Below, one piece after another: positions 24,780 through 33,886 of a stretch of DNA of 64,000 bases. Within the stretch, counting starts at the first letter, position 1; every line of letters starts with the position of its first letter. The translations under genes were made by a program, and so were the position numbers. Under the pieces are notes generated by a model. That model saw only the letters and a list, made by a program, of their open reading frames with translations. It had not been told where the DNA came from and searched no databases. This stretch comes from Pseudomonadota bacterium. Lineage in GTDB: Bacteria; Pseudomonadota; Alphaproteobacteria; Rhizobiales; Xanthobacteraceae. Location: positions 62,001 to 126,000 of the forward strand of contig JAEWHP010000006.1 of NCBI GenBank assembly GCA_023387735.1. Reading direction: 5' to 3'.

Positions 24780-25585
24780 GCGGCTTCTCGGCGGAATGGC
24801 TGGCCTTGCGGGAAAGTTATGACTTGCGCGCACGCAATCCGATTGTGCTCGATGCCGTAACCGCCTCGTTCGGTTCGCGCGACGCACTGAGCATCGTCGA
24901 TCTCGCCTGCGGTGCGGGCTCCACCGTCCGTGCGCTTGGCCCTCGTTTGCCCGCACGGCAGCACTGGGACCTCGTGGACAACGACCCTCACCTGCTCGCG
25001 GTGGCATGCAGCGGAAAATTCAGTGACGACGTTACGCTGAATGCGGTTCCGCTCGATCTCAGCAGCGATTTCGCGGCGGCACTCGACGGCACGAAAGACC
25101 TGATCACGATCTCGGCCCTCCTCGATCTCGTCTCCGAAGACTGGCTGGATCGCTTTGCCCGTCATGTCGCCGCGCTGAGACTAGGCGTCTACGCGGCGCT
25201 CACCTATGACGGCCTCATCGAGCTGTTACCGGCCGATCCGCTCGATGCCGCCATCACGTCGGCAGTGAACGCGCATCAGCGCACCGACAAGGGTTTTGGC
25301 CCGGCGCTTGGCCCGGCGGCTGCCGCTTCAGCCATCTCCAGATTCGAGGCGCTGGGCTACGCGGTCGTGCAGGGCCAATCCGATTGGATGATCGGAACAG
25401 CAGATCAGGAGATGCAGCAGGAATTGCTTGCCGGTTGGGCCGGCGCGGCGAGCGAAATCAATTCGCTGCCGCGCCCTGACATCGACAATTGGCTGGCGCG
25501 GCGGCGAAGCGCGGTCGAGGCACGCGTTTCAACGATGCGGGTGGGTCACGTCGACTTCCTTGCCACGCCGAGCGTCATTCGCTGA
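24776..25585 (+). CDS. Class I SAM-dependent methyltransferase
   Basis: A 269-residue protein with motif I IVDLACGAGSTVRALGPRL, followed by the acidic WDLVDNDPHLL strand and an LDLSSDF/ISALLDLVS segment. Its ATG overlaps the glycosyltransferase stop by 4 bp. Its 3' end overlaps the converging RibD-like gene by 40 bp. It is the last plus-strand gene of the putative pterin-related cluster; the substrate is not deducible. Confidence 0.88.
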   Translation: MSGFSAEWLALRESYDLRARNPIVLDAVTASFGSRDALSIVDLACGAGSTVRALGPRLPARQHWDLVDNDPHLLAVACSGKFSDDVTLNAVPLDLSSDFAAALDGTKDLITISALLDLVSEDWLDRFARHVAALRLGVYAALTYDGLIELLPADPLDAAITSAVNAHQRTDKGFGPALGPAAAASAISRFEALGYAVVQGQSDWMIGTADQEMQQELLAGWAGAASEINSLPRPDIDNWLARRRSAVEARVSTMRVGHVDFLATPSVIR

Positions 25586-26373
25586 GCCGACAGGTCGCAA
25601 TCGAACAGCACGTCGTCTTCGATCTTGTGCAGCCGCACCGGCATGCGCTGGGCCTGGTCGGCCCGATCGAGCGGCGGCAGCTCGATGCCGGGACCACCGG
25701 CACCCAACATGACGGGCGCAACGGTCACGTGCAGGCGATCGAGACAACGGGCAGCGATGAACCGTGACACGGTGTCAGCGCCGCCCTCGATCAGCATGCG
25801 TCGCATCCCCGCCCGCTTCAGCGCAGCCGCGATAGCGCCGGGGGAAATGTTCCCGTCCTCCGCAGGCAGGGTGATGACCTCAACGCCGGGAGGCGGCGCG
25901 GCCGGTGCGCCTTCTGCCGTGATCAGCAGACGTCGAACACCATCCTCGGCAAACAATTTTGCGTTGGCTCCGAGGCGCCCCTTCGGATCGATCACGGCGC
26001 GCGCCGGCTGGGGGCCTGCGACATGCCTGACGGTCAATTGCGGGTCATCAGCCAGCGCCGTTCCAACGCCGACCACGACAATGTCGACCAGCGCACGCAG
26101 CCGGTGCAGATGCTCGATACCGGCCGGACAGTTGATGTACTTGGAATGACCGGTCGCCGTCGCGACCCGCCCGTCGAGCGACTGGCCGACCTGCCCCACG
26201 ATCACCAGATCGTCCACCACCCCGTTCCGCAGCGGCCCGAACAGATCCGCCCAGGCTTGCGGGAGATGTTGCTGTCCTGTACGAAAAAGCTCGACAAAGT
26301 CCTCCCAGGTATCGGGAGAAGCAAATTTGCGGGTGGGGAAACTGCTGAGTTGCACGGTAAATTCGGTTCTCAC
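25546..26373 (-). CDS. RibD C-terminal-domain reductase
   Basis: A 275-residue protein carrying a dihydrofolate-reductase-fold RibD_C domain: VGQSLDGRVAT, VDIVVVGVGTALADDPQLTVR, RAVIDPKGRL and RRMLIEGGADTVSRFI. RibD_C proteins reduce a ribosyl-amino-pyrimidinone with NADPH. The deaminase half of RibD is absent and about 60 N-terminal residues are unassigned. Alone it is likely a paralogue with another pterin- or flavin-like substrate. It converges with, and overlaps, the methyltransferase of the adjacent cluster. Confidence 0.88.
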   Translation of the reverse strand: MRTEFTVQLSSFPTRKFASPDTWEDFVELFRTGQQHLPQAWADLFGPLRNGVVDDLVIVGQVGQSLDGRVATATGHSKYINCPAGIEHLHRLRALVDIVVVGVGTALADDPQLTVRHVAGPQPARAVIDPKGRLGANAKLFAEDGVRRLLITAEGAPAAPPPGVEVITLPAEDGNISPGAIAAALKRAGMRRMLIEGGADTVSRFIAARCLDRLHVTVAPVMLGAGGPGIELPPLDRADQAQRMPVRLHKIEDDVLFDCDLSAQRMTLGVARKST

Positions 26374-26547
26374 GAGTTATAAACGCCACTATCGGCCACT
26401 CGATCCCAAAAATCCATCTGATTTCTGGCGGAATGATCTCGGACTTTCGGTGTTCCACGAACGCGCCGCCCGGCAGGAAGGGTCCTGATTGCGTAATGGC
26501 CCTGTTCGCATGGAGCCGTATCACGTCTTGTGTGAACGGTCGTTGAC

Positions 26548-27990
26548 ATGTCCGGCCGGGCACCGCGCCTCGACAACCGCTCGTTCCCGCTTCTGATCGT
26601 CGGGGCTGGCCTGTGCTGGTCGATCGCATTCCCGATTATCGCGCTTTCCCACCAGCTCCAGCTTTACGGCGACGGCGCGATGTTTTCGTACGCCGTCGCG
26701 GTTCGCGATGTCTGGGCTTTCCATTGGCATAACATCTCCGGCCGGACATCCGTCTTCCTGCTGACCCTCTGGCCCGCCGAGGCGTTCGTTGGAATGACGG
26801 GCAATCCCTGGACCGGCATCGTCCTCTATGGACTGCTCTTCTATGTTGCTCCGCTGGCAGGGCTGGCCGTGACCTACGTCACCGATCGCTCACCTGGGCG
26901 CCTCATCTTTGTCTATGCGTGCGGCTCGACGGCGTTGCTGTGCCCGCTGATCTTCGGCTTCCCTACCGAGATGTGGCTCGCCCACGCGATGTTCTGGCCA
27001 GCGTTGGCGCTCGGCCACCATGCGAAGCCGACGACCGCGGGGGCCCTGCTGGTGTTCATCGCGTGGCTCCTGCTGGCCTTCACGCATGAAGGCGCCCTGG
27101 TCTTGCTGCTGGCTATCGTGGCAACGCTGGCGTTGCGCGGCTTGCGGAGCGCGGCCTTCGTACGCGCTGCGATCAGCCTGACGATCATCATCCTGTCCGG
27201 CGCTGCGATGAAGATTATCGCTCCCCCCGACGAATACTACGCAGACGCATTCTTGCGGGCGGCACGGCACTTCTTCGATCCTGGCATCTTCAAGGTAAAT
27301 GTCGTCCTGATATTGCTGGTGACGGTCACCGCCTACGGCGCAATCCTGATGCTGTTGTCAACATGGCTGCCGCGATGGGCGTGCATCTGCGCCATGGTAT
27401 TGTTGTCCGGGATGCTGGCGGTTTACTGGCTGCACTTCGATCAATCCGTCCATGCCAGCAGCCGCTACTATTTGCGAACCGCGCTGGTCATCGCCACACC
27501 GCTGCTCGGCGCGCTGGCGGCCCTGGCCGCCATGACCCGCGAAGGCATCATCCTCAATCAGGCGGCGAGGCTGCGGCACGCCCTGGTCTCTCCCCCAGCC
27601 AGAATACGCTGCGCCCTCGCCTCATTCTTTCTTCTGGTAACCATGATCCATGCGGTCGAAACCGCAAAATTCGTCACGTCATGGAGCGACTACCGCAGCG
27701 CAATTGCGGCGCTGGCGATGGGTGACGAGTCCGACCCTGCGCTCGGCGATCCGCGCTTCGTCTCAGCCGTGCGGGTTTGGCCTGCTCTCTCGCCGCTGTC
27801 GTGGTTCTCGACCATCCCCTATCTGTCGATCATTCTCTCGAACTTCTCGCCAAACCGGCTGGTCATCGATCCCACCGGAAACTACTTCTGGCTATCCTGC
27901 GAAACTGCAACAAAGAACAGGGACGCGAAGCGCGCCGTTCCTGTGCAGACCCGCGAACTGGTACGGATCTATTCATGCCTGCATCGATAA
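26548..27990 (+). CDS. Polytopic membrane protein of unknown function
   Basis: A 480-residue protein with about ten hydrophobic helices and short loops. Features near the start include YGDGAMFSYAVAVRDVW and HWHNISGRTSVF. A C-terminal soluble tail follows the last helix. The organisation resembles hydrophobic lipid-linked glycosyltransferases or polymer-export proteins, but I find no signature. It is followed after 25 bp by a HAD phosphatase gene on the same strand. Confidence 0.75.
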   Translation: MSGRAPRLDNRSFPLLIVGAGLCWSIAFPIIALSHQLQLYGDGAMFSYAVAVRDVWAFHWHNISGRTSVFLLTLWPAEAFVGMTGNPWTGIVLYGLLFYVAPLAGLAVTYVTDRSPGRLIFVYACGSTALLCPLIFGFPTEMWLAHAMFWPALALGHHAKPTTAGALLVFIAWLLLAFTHEGALVLLLAIVATLALRGLRSAAFVRAAISLTIIILSGAAMKIIAPPDEYYADAFLRAARHFFDPGIFKVNVVLILLVTVTAYGAILMLLSTWLPRWACICAMVLLSGMLAVYWLHFDQSVHASSRYYLRTALVIATPLLGALAALAAMTREGIILNQAARLRHALVSPPARIRCALASFFLLVTMIHAVETAKFVTSWSDYRSAIAALAMGDESDPALGDPRFVSAVRVWPALSPLSWFSTIPYLSIILSNFSPNRLVIDPTGNYFWLSCETATKNRDAKRAVPVQTRELVRIYSCLHR

Positions 27991-28015
27991 ACGCGAACGA
28001 CATCTGAGAACGCCC

Positions 28016-28675
28016 TTGAAGCTGATTATCTTCGATTTCGACGGCACATTGGTCGACAGCCGCTCGCTCATTCTGGAGAGCCATCGAATTGTATTCTCCG
28101 AATTCCAGTTGCCTGCCCCGTCGCCCGCCGAAAGTCTTGCGCTGGTCGGAAAGTCACTTGATGTCATCCTGACGCAGCTCGCAGGCCCGACGGCCCCCAT
28201 CCTCGAGATGGTCAAAGCCTACGATCTCCTGCTGCCGCAACTGAGGGCGGATTCCGCATTTGCCGAAAAGCCGTTCGACGGCGCTGGCGATCTCCTGTCC
28301 GACTTGAGCACAACTCCAGACACTGTCCTGGGCGTCGCCACCGGGCACAGGACCGATACCATCGCTCCGGCGCTGGAAGAACTGCGATGGGCGGGCTACT
28401 TCAAGACCATTCAGGCGGCAGACACGGCGCCCTCCAAGCCGCATCCCGCCATGCTGCTTCAGGCACTCGCGGCAACCGGCGTGACGCCCGAGAATGCGAT
28501 CTTCATTGGCGACACGACCTTCGACATGGAGATGGCCCAGGCGGCAAAGCTGCGGTCGATCGGCGTCGGCTGGGGATATCATCGGACCGAGCGGTTGCTG
28601 GCGGCCGGCGCACATCGCGTCGTCCAATCCATTGACCAGCTGAGAGACTGCATTCGAACGACCCTGAGCGAGTGA
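28016..28675 (+). CDS. HAD-superfamily phosphatase (Gph-like)
   Basis: A 219-residue cytoplasmic hydrolase. Motif I is FDFDGTLVDS (nucleophile and acid Asp), motif II VATGH, motif III Lys in SKPHP, and motif IV IGDTTFDMEMA. It has the alpha-helical cap after motif I typical of phosphoglycolate phosphatase-like enzymes. The start is TTG 28016, the only in-frame initiator before motif I; no ATG is available. The substrate is uncertain, as is usual for this family. Confidence 0.88.
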   Translation: MKLIIFDFDGTLVDSRSLILESHRIVFSEFQLPAPSPAESLALVGKSLDVILTQLAGPTAPILEMVKAYDLLLPQLRADSAFAEKPFDGAGDLLSDLSTTPDTVLGVATGHRTDTIAPALEELRWAGYFKTIQAADTAPSKPHPAMLLQALAATGVTPENAIFIGDTTFDMEMAQAAKLRSIGVGWGYHRTERLLAAGAHRVVQSIDQLRDCIRTTLSE

Positions 28676-28717
28676 CCCCGGCCTCGCAGCATGTCGCGGT
28701 AGCCATGCCGCGCCGGT

Positions 28718-28939
28718 TCATTTCCGGTTTAACCGGTGCCTCCAGATCGGAATCACGTCGTCAGGCGGCGTCTCGAGATCCGAAGCATTGACCCACTCGA
28801 TCAAGCGTCGTGCGATCTCGTCCTGCTGCGCCCGACGCAGTAGCTCATCTCGTTCGCGGCCTGCGGGAAGCCGTCCAGCCCTGGCGCGGAGCTCCTTGAT
28901 CTGATCACTGAGGCTATCGAGGCGGGTCTTGTTCTTCAT
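28718..28939 (-). CDS. Small conserved-looking charged protein (73 aa)
   Basis: The protein is mostly helical and charged (MKNKTRLDSLSDQIKELRAR, then ERDELLRRAQQDEIARRLIEW) and ends in a basic tail. It looks like a short coiled-coil protein. ATG 28939 has GGAAG upstream; an extended start at 29041 is less likely. It is divergent from the TctC gene. No function is recognised. Confidence 0.6.
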   Translation of the reverse strand: MKNKTRLDSLSDQIKELRARAGRLPAGRERDELLRRAQQDEIARRLIEWVNASDLETPPDDVIPIWRHRLNRK

Positions 28940-29153
28940 GATCGAAACTTCCGGTTGGCGGTCACCTCCAGTGGTACGCGCGGCTCGCCGGATGGTTTCA
29001 GCCGTTCGGGCCGGGTACTGCGGATCGAAGCAAGCCGTCACCGGCAGTTCGCGGCTGCCGAATTCTTCGACCGAAATCGACGTATTTGCCTGCCGGCTAA
29101 ACCGGCAATATGGTCATACCCACAAAAAAAGAATGAATTCGGGGAGGCGATAG

Positions 29154-30122
29154 ATGGCAAGGCATCTGATGGCGGCCGCTGTTCTGGCGTTGGTGGGATT
29201 GAGCGGCGCACAGGCCCAGGATTATCCGACAAGAACAGCCACCGTCATCGTTCCATTCGCCGCCGGCGGACCAGCGGATATCACCGGCAGGCTCGTTGCC
29301 GATATCTTCAGCCGTTACCTGGGCCAGAGATTCGTGGTGGAGAATGTCACCGGTGGCGGCGGCACGACCGGAGCGCTTCGTGCCGCCCGCGCCGCACCCG
29401 ACGGATACACGATCCTGTCCGGCCACCTCGGCACCAACGCGCTGGCGCCGGCGTTCTACCCAAATCTGGGCTACGACCCGCAAAAGGACTTCGAGCCGAT
29501 TGGACTGACGGCCGAGTATCCGGAGCTGCTGGTCGTCCGCAAAGACTTTCCCGCCGACAACTTCAAGGACTTTATAGCTTACGCGAAAGCCAATCCGGAA
29601 AAGCTCAATGTCGGGCACGCCGGGCTCGGCTCGGTGTCCTATATCGGGTGTCTCCTCCTTCATTCTGCGATCGGCATCAAGCCGACGATGATTCCGTTCA
29701 CCGGCACGGCCCCGGTATTGAACGCGATGCTGGGAGGCCAGGTCGACTATGAGTGCGATCCCGTGCTCGGAACGCTGAGCCAGGTGCGCGCCGGCAACGT
29801 CAAGGCGCTGGTGATCGCCGCCAGAAAGCGCAGCCCTCTGCTGCCCGATGTACCGACTTCCCACGAACAGGGCCTGCCCGAATTCGACATCGCCCCGTTT
29901 TATGCGGTGTTCGTGCCGAGCGGCACGCCGCAGGCGGTGATCGACAAGCTCTCGGCCGCTCTCAGCAAGGGGCTCAATGAGGAGGCGGTGCAGAAGCGGC
30001 TCGCGGAGCTTGGCGCCGATCCCGTAGAGCCGGAGCGGCGGGGGCCGAAGGCCCTCGCCGACCTGGTCAAAAGCGAAACCGCGCGACTGATGCCCATTCT
30101 GCGCGCCGCGGCGGAGAAGTGA
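29154..30122 (+). CDS. Bug/TctC-family periplasmic binding protein
   Basis: A 322-residue extracytoplasmic solute receptor: signal peptide to AQAQ, then the Bug hallmarks VIVPFAAGGPADITGRLVA and APDGYTIL, with the PDVPTSHEQGLPEFD and PSGTPQAVIDKL blocks near the C-terminus. These bind carboxylates for tripartite tricarboxylate transport. No TctA or TctB gene is near, so it is an orphan receptor, common in rhizobia and Burkholderiales. It precedes a set of catabolic genes and may sense or capture their substrate. Confidence 0.93.
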   Translation: MARHLMAAAVLALVGLSGAQAQDYPTRTATVIVPFAAGGPADITGRLVADIFSRYLGQRFVVENVTGGGGTTGALRAARAAPDGYTILSGHLGTNALAPAFYPNLGYDPQKDFEPIGLTAEYPELLVVRKDFPADNFKDFIAYAKANPEKLNVGHAGLGSVSYIGCLLLHSAIGIKPTMIPFTGTAPVLNAMLGGQVDYECDPVLGTLSQVRAGNVKALVIAARKRSPLLPDVPTSHEQGLPEFDIAPFYAVFVPSGTPQAVIDKLSAALSKGLNEEAVQKRLAELGADPVEPERRGPKALADLVKSETARLMPILRAAAEK

Positions 30123-30155
30123 TCACGGCAAGTGCAGTGACCTCGAATCGGTCGG

Positions 30156-30989
30156 CTAGTGCCCCGACGCGTAGTCCGCGCGAACGGGCGCGGCGCCCGA
30201 TGGCGGCACGTCGAGGCGCACGGCGATGCCTTCCAGTTGCGGGCTCGGAGCTGGATAGAGCTTCATGACGAGCGGATCGTGCCCCGGCACGATATGGCTC
30301 TCGTCAGGCGCGAGCGCCCGCAGCTTGTCGAATCCTTCCAGCATCTCGCCGACATGGAAGGACGTCGTAAACGGGCGCTCGCTCGCCATGTTTTCGTAGA
30401 AGTGACTGACATCGGAGGCGAGCACGACAAATCCGCGGCGAGTCCTGACGCGAACGAACTGTAGCCCGGCCGAATGACCGCCGGCTGCATGGATCGTGAG
30501 CCCAGGAGCGATTTCGGCGTCACCATTGTAAAACAGGACCCGCCGCGCATAGTTCAGCCGCACGATCCCGCAGACGTCGTCGACCTCGAATGAATGCGAC
30601 AGCCTCGGATACCGCATGTAGCGGCCGGTGGCATACGCCAGTTCGCGCTCCTGCAGATGAAATCGCGCTTTCGGGAACCGGTCGAAATTCCCGACATGGT
30701 CATAATGCAGATGCGTGAGGATCACATCCTCGACCGCACCTGCATCAATGTCCAACGCACCGAGCGTCTCCACCGGACACCGCAGAAACGATCGCTTTCG
30801 CTTCTTCGAGACCTCCGCGTTGAATCCGGTATCGACGACGAACGTACGGCCCCCGCCCTTGGCCACCCACATGAAATAGTCCATCGGCATCGGACCGTCG
30901 TGCGGATCGCCGCCGATGAAATGCTCGCTACGCCGCGCCTCGCGCGTGGCGTAGCGGATGGCAAGGAGCTCGTACTCCGGCTCGGCCAT
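30156..30989 (-). CDS. Metallo-beta-lactamase-fold hydrolase, AHL-lactonase-like
   Basis: A 277-residue binuclear zinc hydrolase. The metal motif is THLHYDHVGNFD, with further His at AAGGHSAG, Asp in LASDVSHFYEN and His in IVPGHDP. The order and spacing match the N-acyl-homoserine lactonase branch (AttM/AiiA). In this catabolic setting the substrate could be any lactone or ester. It is separated by 24 bp from the CMD-family gene upstream in the same operon. Confidence 0.9.
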   Translation of the reverse strand: MAEPEYELLAIRYATREARRSEHFIGGDPHDGPMPMDYFMWVAKGGGRTFVVDTGFNAEVSKKRKRSFLRCPVETLGALDIDAGAVEDVILTHLHYDHVGNFDRFPKARFHLQERELAYATGRYMRYPRLSHSFEVDDVCGIVRLNYARRVLFYNGDAEIAPGLTIHAAGGHSAGLQFVRVRTRRGFVVLASDVSHFYENMASERPFTTSFHVGEMLEGFDKLRALAPDESHIVPGHDPLVMKLYPAPSPQLEGIAVRLDVPPSGAAPVRADYASGH

Positions 30990-31013
30990 GCTAGTCTCCG
31001 GACCGGCGCTTCA

Positions 31014-31394
31014 TCACTTTGTTGCGTCGACTTCGTTGAACGCCTCGCGCGCATTGCGGAACGCATCGATTCCGGAGGGAATGCCGCAATACACCGCGAC
31101 CTGGAGCAGTATCTCCTTGATCTCTTCCTTGGTGACGCCGTTCTTCAGCGCGCCCTTGACGTGCAGCTTCAATTCATGGGGACGCCCCAGCGCCCCGAGC
31201 ATTGCCAGGTTGACGATGCTGCGGGTGCGGCGGTCGAGTCCAGGCCGGGTCCACAGCGCGCCCCAGCAGAACTCGGTCGACCACTCCGCCATAGTGCGGG
31301 TGAATTCGTCAGCGCCCTGGATGGACTTATTGACGTAGTCTTCGCCGAGCACTTCCTTGCGGACCTTCAGTCCCTTGTCGAACAATTCAGTCAT
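31014..31394 (-). CDS. Carboxymuconolactone decarboxylase (CMD) family protein
   Basis: A 126-residue all-helical protein close to PcaC. It contains the EFCWGALWTRPGLDRRTRSI stretch and the GRPHELKLHVKGAL region with the CMD catalytic His, followed by EIKEILLQVAVYCGIPSG. PcaC acts in protocatechuate degradation. No other pca genes are nearby, so the real substrate is open. It is transcribed with the MmgE/PrpD and lactonase-like genes. Confidence 0.9.
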   Translation of the reverse strand: MTELFDKGLKVRKEVLGEDYVNKSIQGADEFTRTMAEWSTEFCWGALWTRPGLDRRTRSIVNLAMLGALGRPHELKLHVKGALKNGVTKEEIKEILLQVAVYCGIPSGIDAFRNAREAFNEVDATK

Positions 31395-31442
31395 CGCTGG
31401 TTCCTTCCACTGTTTGAGTACTGTCTTTCAGGGCCGCACGGC

Positions 31443-32786
31443 TCAGCCGCACGGCCTCATCAGGCTCGAGACGTCCGCCAGCGTATCGAGACGCCAAACG
31501 CCGTCAATGATTCGATCCGGATCCCAATCGCTTTCACCCAGCCGCGCGCATTCGCGCAACTTCGCTTCGATGTCGCGATCGGAGAGCGGATCGGCGAGAC
31601 TGCCCTTTGCAGCCGTCACGGTCTCGCTGAATGTTTCGCCTGACGTAAGCTGGATGGTGACGCGCGCGGCGCCATCCGGGAGCGACGCGTCAAGCGCCGC
31701 CCTCACCTTCTGGCGCAGCGACACGATGTCCGGGCGGAACACGGTTGCCTCCTCGAACTCGGGGACACCTGCCTTGCCCAACAGCAGCGCGCAGGCAGCG
31801 CAATGATGGATGCTGACACGTGCATCGCGCTCATTGCGAACCGGGCGGTCGCCGCGCGCCAGCAAAAGGGTCGAGCCCTCCACCGTTATGGACGCCATCT
31901 CGTCGACGTGCCGGCTCAGCCTGGCCCGCAGGTTGAAGCAGGCATCGATCACCGCATGAAACACGATGCCCGCCGGATAGGGCTTGTAGGTGTTCTTCGC
32001 AATCTCCCAGCTCTTGCCGAGATTGCCCGTAAGGCGCCCGATAGCCGGCTCGTCGCCCATGGCGCGGGCCCAGCCGAGCGGTCCCTCGATGGCGCGCGGC
32101 GAAGCGGAATAACCTTCAGCCGCAAGCAGTGCCGCGAACAGGCCGTTGCGCGCCGCATTGCCGACGCTGACGTTCTTGGCGGCGCTCGGAAGATTTTCGA
32201 CGATCCCCGCGGATTGACTGGCTGCAATCCCGATCGCATTTGCGATCTGGTCCGCCGAAAGCTTCAGGAGCCAGCCACAGGCCGCGGCGGCGCCGAACAC
32301 ACCGCAGGTCGAGGTGATATGCCAGCCGCGCGCATAGTGTCCGGGAGACACCGCGTTGCCGACGCGGCATTCCACCTCTACGCCGAGAATGAATGCCGCC
32401 AGGACGGCTTGCCCTGAAAACCCGCGCGCCTGCGCCAGGGCCAACACCGGCGCGGCGACCGGTGCCGCCGGATGGATGATCGTATCGAGATGGGTATCGT
32501 CGAAATCGAGCAGGTTGGCCGAAATGGCGTTGACGAACGCCGCCCCCATCGCATCGAGCCGTTCGGGCCGGCCGATGACCGCCGATGTCACCGCGCCGCT
32601 GAACGGCAGCAAGGCCCGCAACGCGCCGCTGACGGCAGGATCATTCGCCGAACCAAGCGCGGTCGCAAAAAAATTCAGGATCGAGCGTTTCGCCTCGTGA
32701 TTCTGTGCCGCGACATCCGCCCACGCCGTGCCGGCAACGAAATTGGCGAGCGTTGTGCTCGCGCCTTGCGCTTCATCCTGCCGCAC
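31443..32786 (-). CDS. MmgE/PrpD-family protein (dehydratase/isomerase)
   Basis: A 447-residue protein of the 2-methylcitrate dehydratase/cis-aconitate decarboxylase family: LLDFDDTHLDTIIHPAAPV, GVEVECRVG, GWHITSTCGVFGAAAA, and KPYPAGIVFHAVIDA late in the chain. These enzymes handle branched tricarboxylates or hydroxy acids. GTG 32786 was chosen because GAGGAA lies 8 nt upstream; the frame stays open further 5' without a good start. It heads the minus-strand catabolic operon and is divergent from the dehydrogenase gene at 32967. Confidence 0.9.
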   Translation of the reverse strand: MRQDEAQGASTTLANFVAGTAWADVAAQNHEAKRSILNFFATALGSANDPAVSGALRALLPFSGAVTSAVIGRPERLDAMGAAFVNAISANLLDFDDTHLDTIIHPAAPVAAPVLALAQARGFSGQAVLAAFILGVEVECRVGNAVSPGHYARGWHITSTCGVFGAAAACGWLLKLSADQIANAIGIAASQSAGIVENLPSAAKNVSVGNAARNGLFAALLAAEGYSASPRAIEGPLGWARAMGDEPAIGRLTGNLGKSWEIAKNTYKPYPAGIVFHAVIDACFNLRARLSRHVDEMASITVEGSTLLLARGDRPVRNERDARVSIHHCAACALLLGKAGVPEFEEATVFRPDIVSLRQKVRAALDASLPDGAARVTIQLTSGETFSETVTAAKGSLADPLSDRDIEAKLRECARLGESDWDPDRIIDGVWRLDTLADVSSLMRPCG

Positions 32787-32966
32787 TGAGCGAATTCCTC
32801 GAACCCTGTTTTTCCGGACCCTATTCCGGAGCACCACAGGCTGTCGACAGGAATCTTATGCTTGACAGATTGACTGACAATCTGGAAATTCGCAGCAACG
32901 CGATCAGGGGAACCCTGTCGCAACAATGAACGCCCGCCTCGGGGCGGCGCGACAGGGAGTGAGACG

Positions 32967-33860
32967 ATGGCAGGAGAGACAATAGGCTTCGTGGGAACCG
33001 GCCGCATGGGCGGACCGATGGCCGGTCGGCTGATGGATGCCGGCTACTCTCTCTGCGTTTATGACACCCAGAGCGAGGCCACCAAGCCGCTGGTTGCGCG
33101 CGGCGCGCGTCTTGCAAAGTCCCCTGCCGAAGTGGCCTCTTCCGCAGATATCGTGCTGGCCAGCCTGCCGACCCCCGACATCGTCAAGGCCGTCACGCTC
33201 GGACCGGACGGCCTCACTGGGGGAAACCGCGCCAGCATCGTCATCGATCTGTCGACCAGCGGCCCCGGCGCGGCCAAGCAGATCGCGGAAGGGTTCAAGC
33301 CGAGAAACATGACGCTTGTGGATGCTCCCGTCAGCGGCGGCATCAAGGGCGCGGTCAACGGCACGCTCGCGGTCATGGTGTCCTGTCCGAAGGACACTTA
33401 TGAGCGGGTCGAGCCGATCCTGAAGCACTTTGGCAAGCTGTTCTACACCGGCGACAAGCCGGGCACGGCGCAAACCGCAAAACTCGCCAACAATTTGATG
33501 GCCGCTGCCGCGCTTGTAATCACGTCGGAAGCGGTTGCGATGGGCGTCAAGGGTGGTGTCAACGCAGAAGTGCTGATCGACATCATTAACGCCAGCAGCG
33601 GCCGCAATAGCGCATCCGAAGACAAATTCCCTCGCGCGGTGCTTCCCGGCACGTTCGATTTCGGCTTCACCACCGGCCTCTCCTACAAGGACGTGCGGCT
33701 CTGCATCGACGAGGCCGAGGCGATGGGCGTCCCAATGGTATGCGGCTCCGTCGTCCGCCAGATGCTGGCAATCACCAATGCCAAGTACGGCGCGTCGTCC
33801 GACTTCACCTCGATCGCAAAGGTCCTCGAAGAGTGGGCCGGAGTGGAAATGCGCGGCTAG
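32967..33860 (+). CDS. 3-hydroxyisobutyrate dehydrogenase-like beta-hydroxyacid dehydrogenase
   Basis: A 297-residue NAD(P)-dependent dehydrogenase. It has GFVGTGRMGGPMAGRLMDAG (dinucleotide fold), VDAPVSGGIKGA (substrate loop) and the catalytic Lys in AKLANNLM. Family members oxidise 3-hydroxyisobutyrate, tartronate semialdehyde and similar short hydroxyacids. It is followed after 26 bp by an SDR gene and divergent from the MmgE/PrpD operon, consistent with one hydroxyacid catabolic pathway. Confidence 0.92.
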   Translation: MAGETIGFVGTGRMGGPMAGRLMDAGYSLCVYDTQSEATKPLVARGARLAKSPAEVASSADIVLASLPTPDIVKAVTLGPDGLTGGNRASIVIDLSTSGPGAAKQIAEGFKPRNMTLVDAPVSGGIKGAVNGTLAVMVSCPKDTYERVEPILKHFGKLFYTGDKPGTAQTAKLANNLMAAAALVITSEAVAMGVKGGVNAEVLIDIINASSGRNSASEDKFPRAVLPGTFDFGFTTGLSYKDVRLCIDEAEAMGVPMVCGSVVRQMLAITNAKYGASSDFTSIAKVLEEWAGVEMRG

Positions 33861-33886
33861 ATCGCGCCGCGGTAAGGACGATTGCG

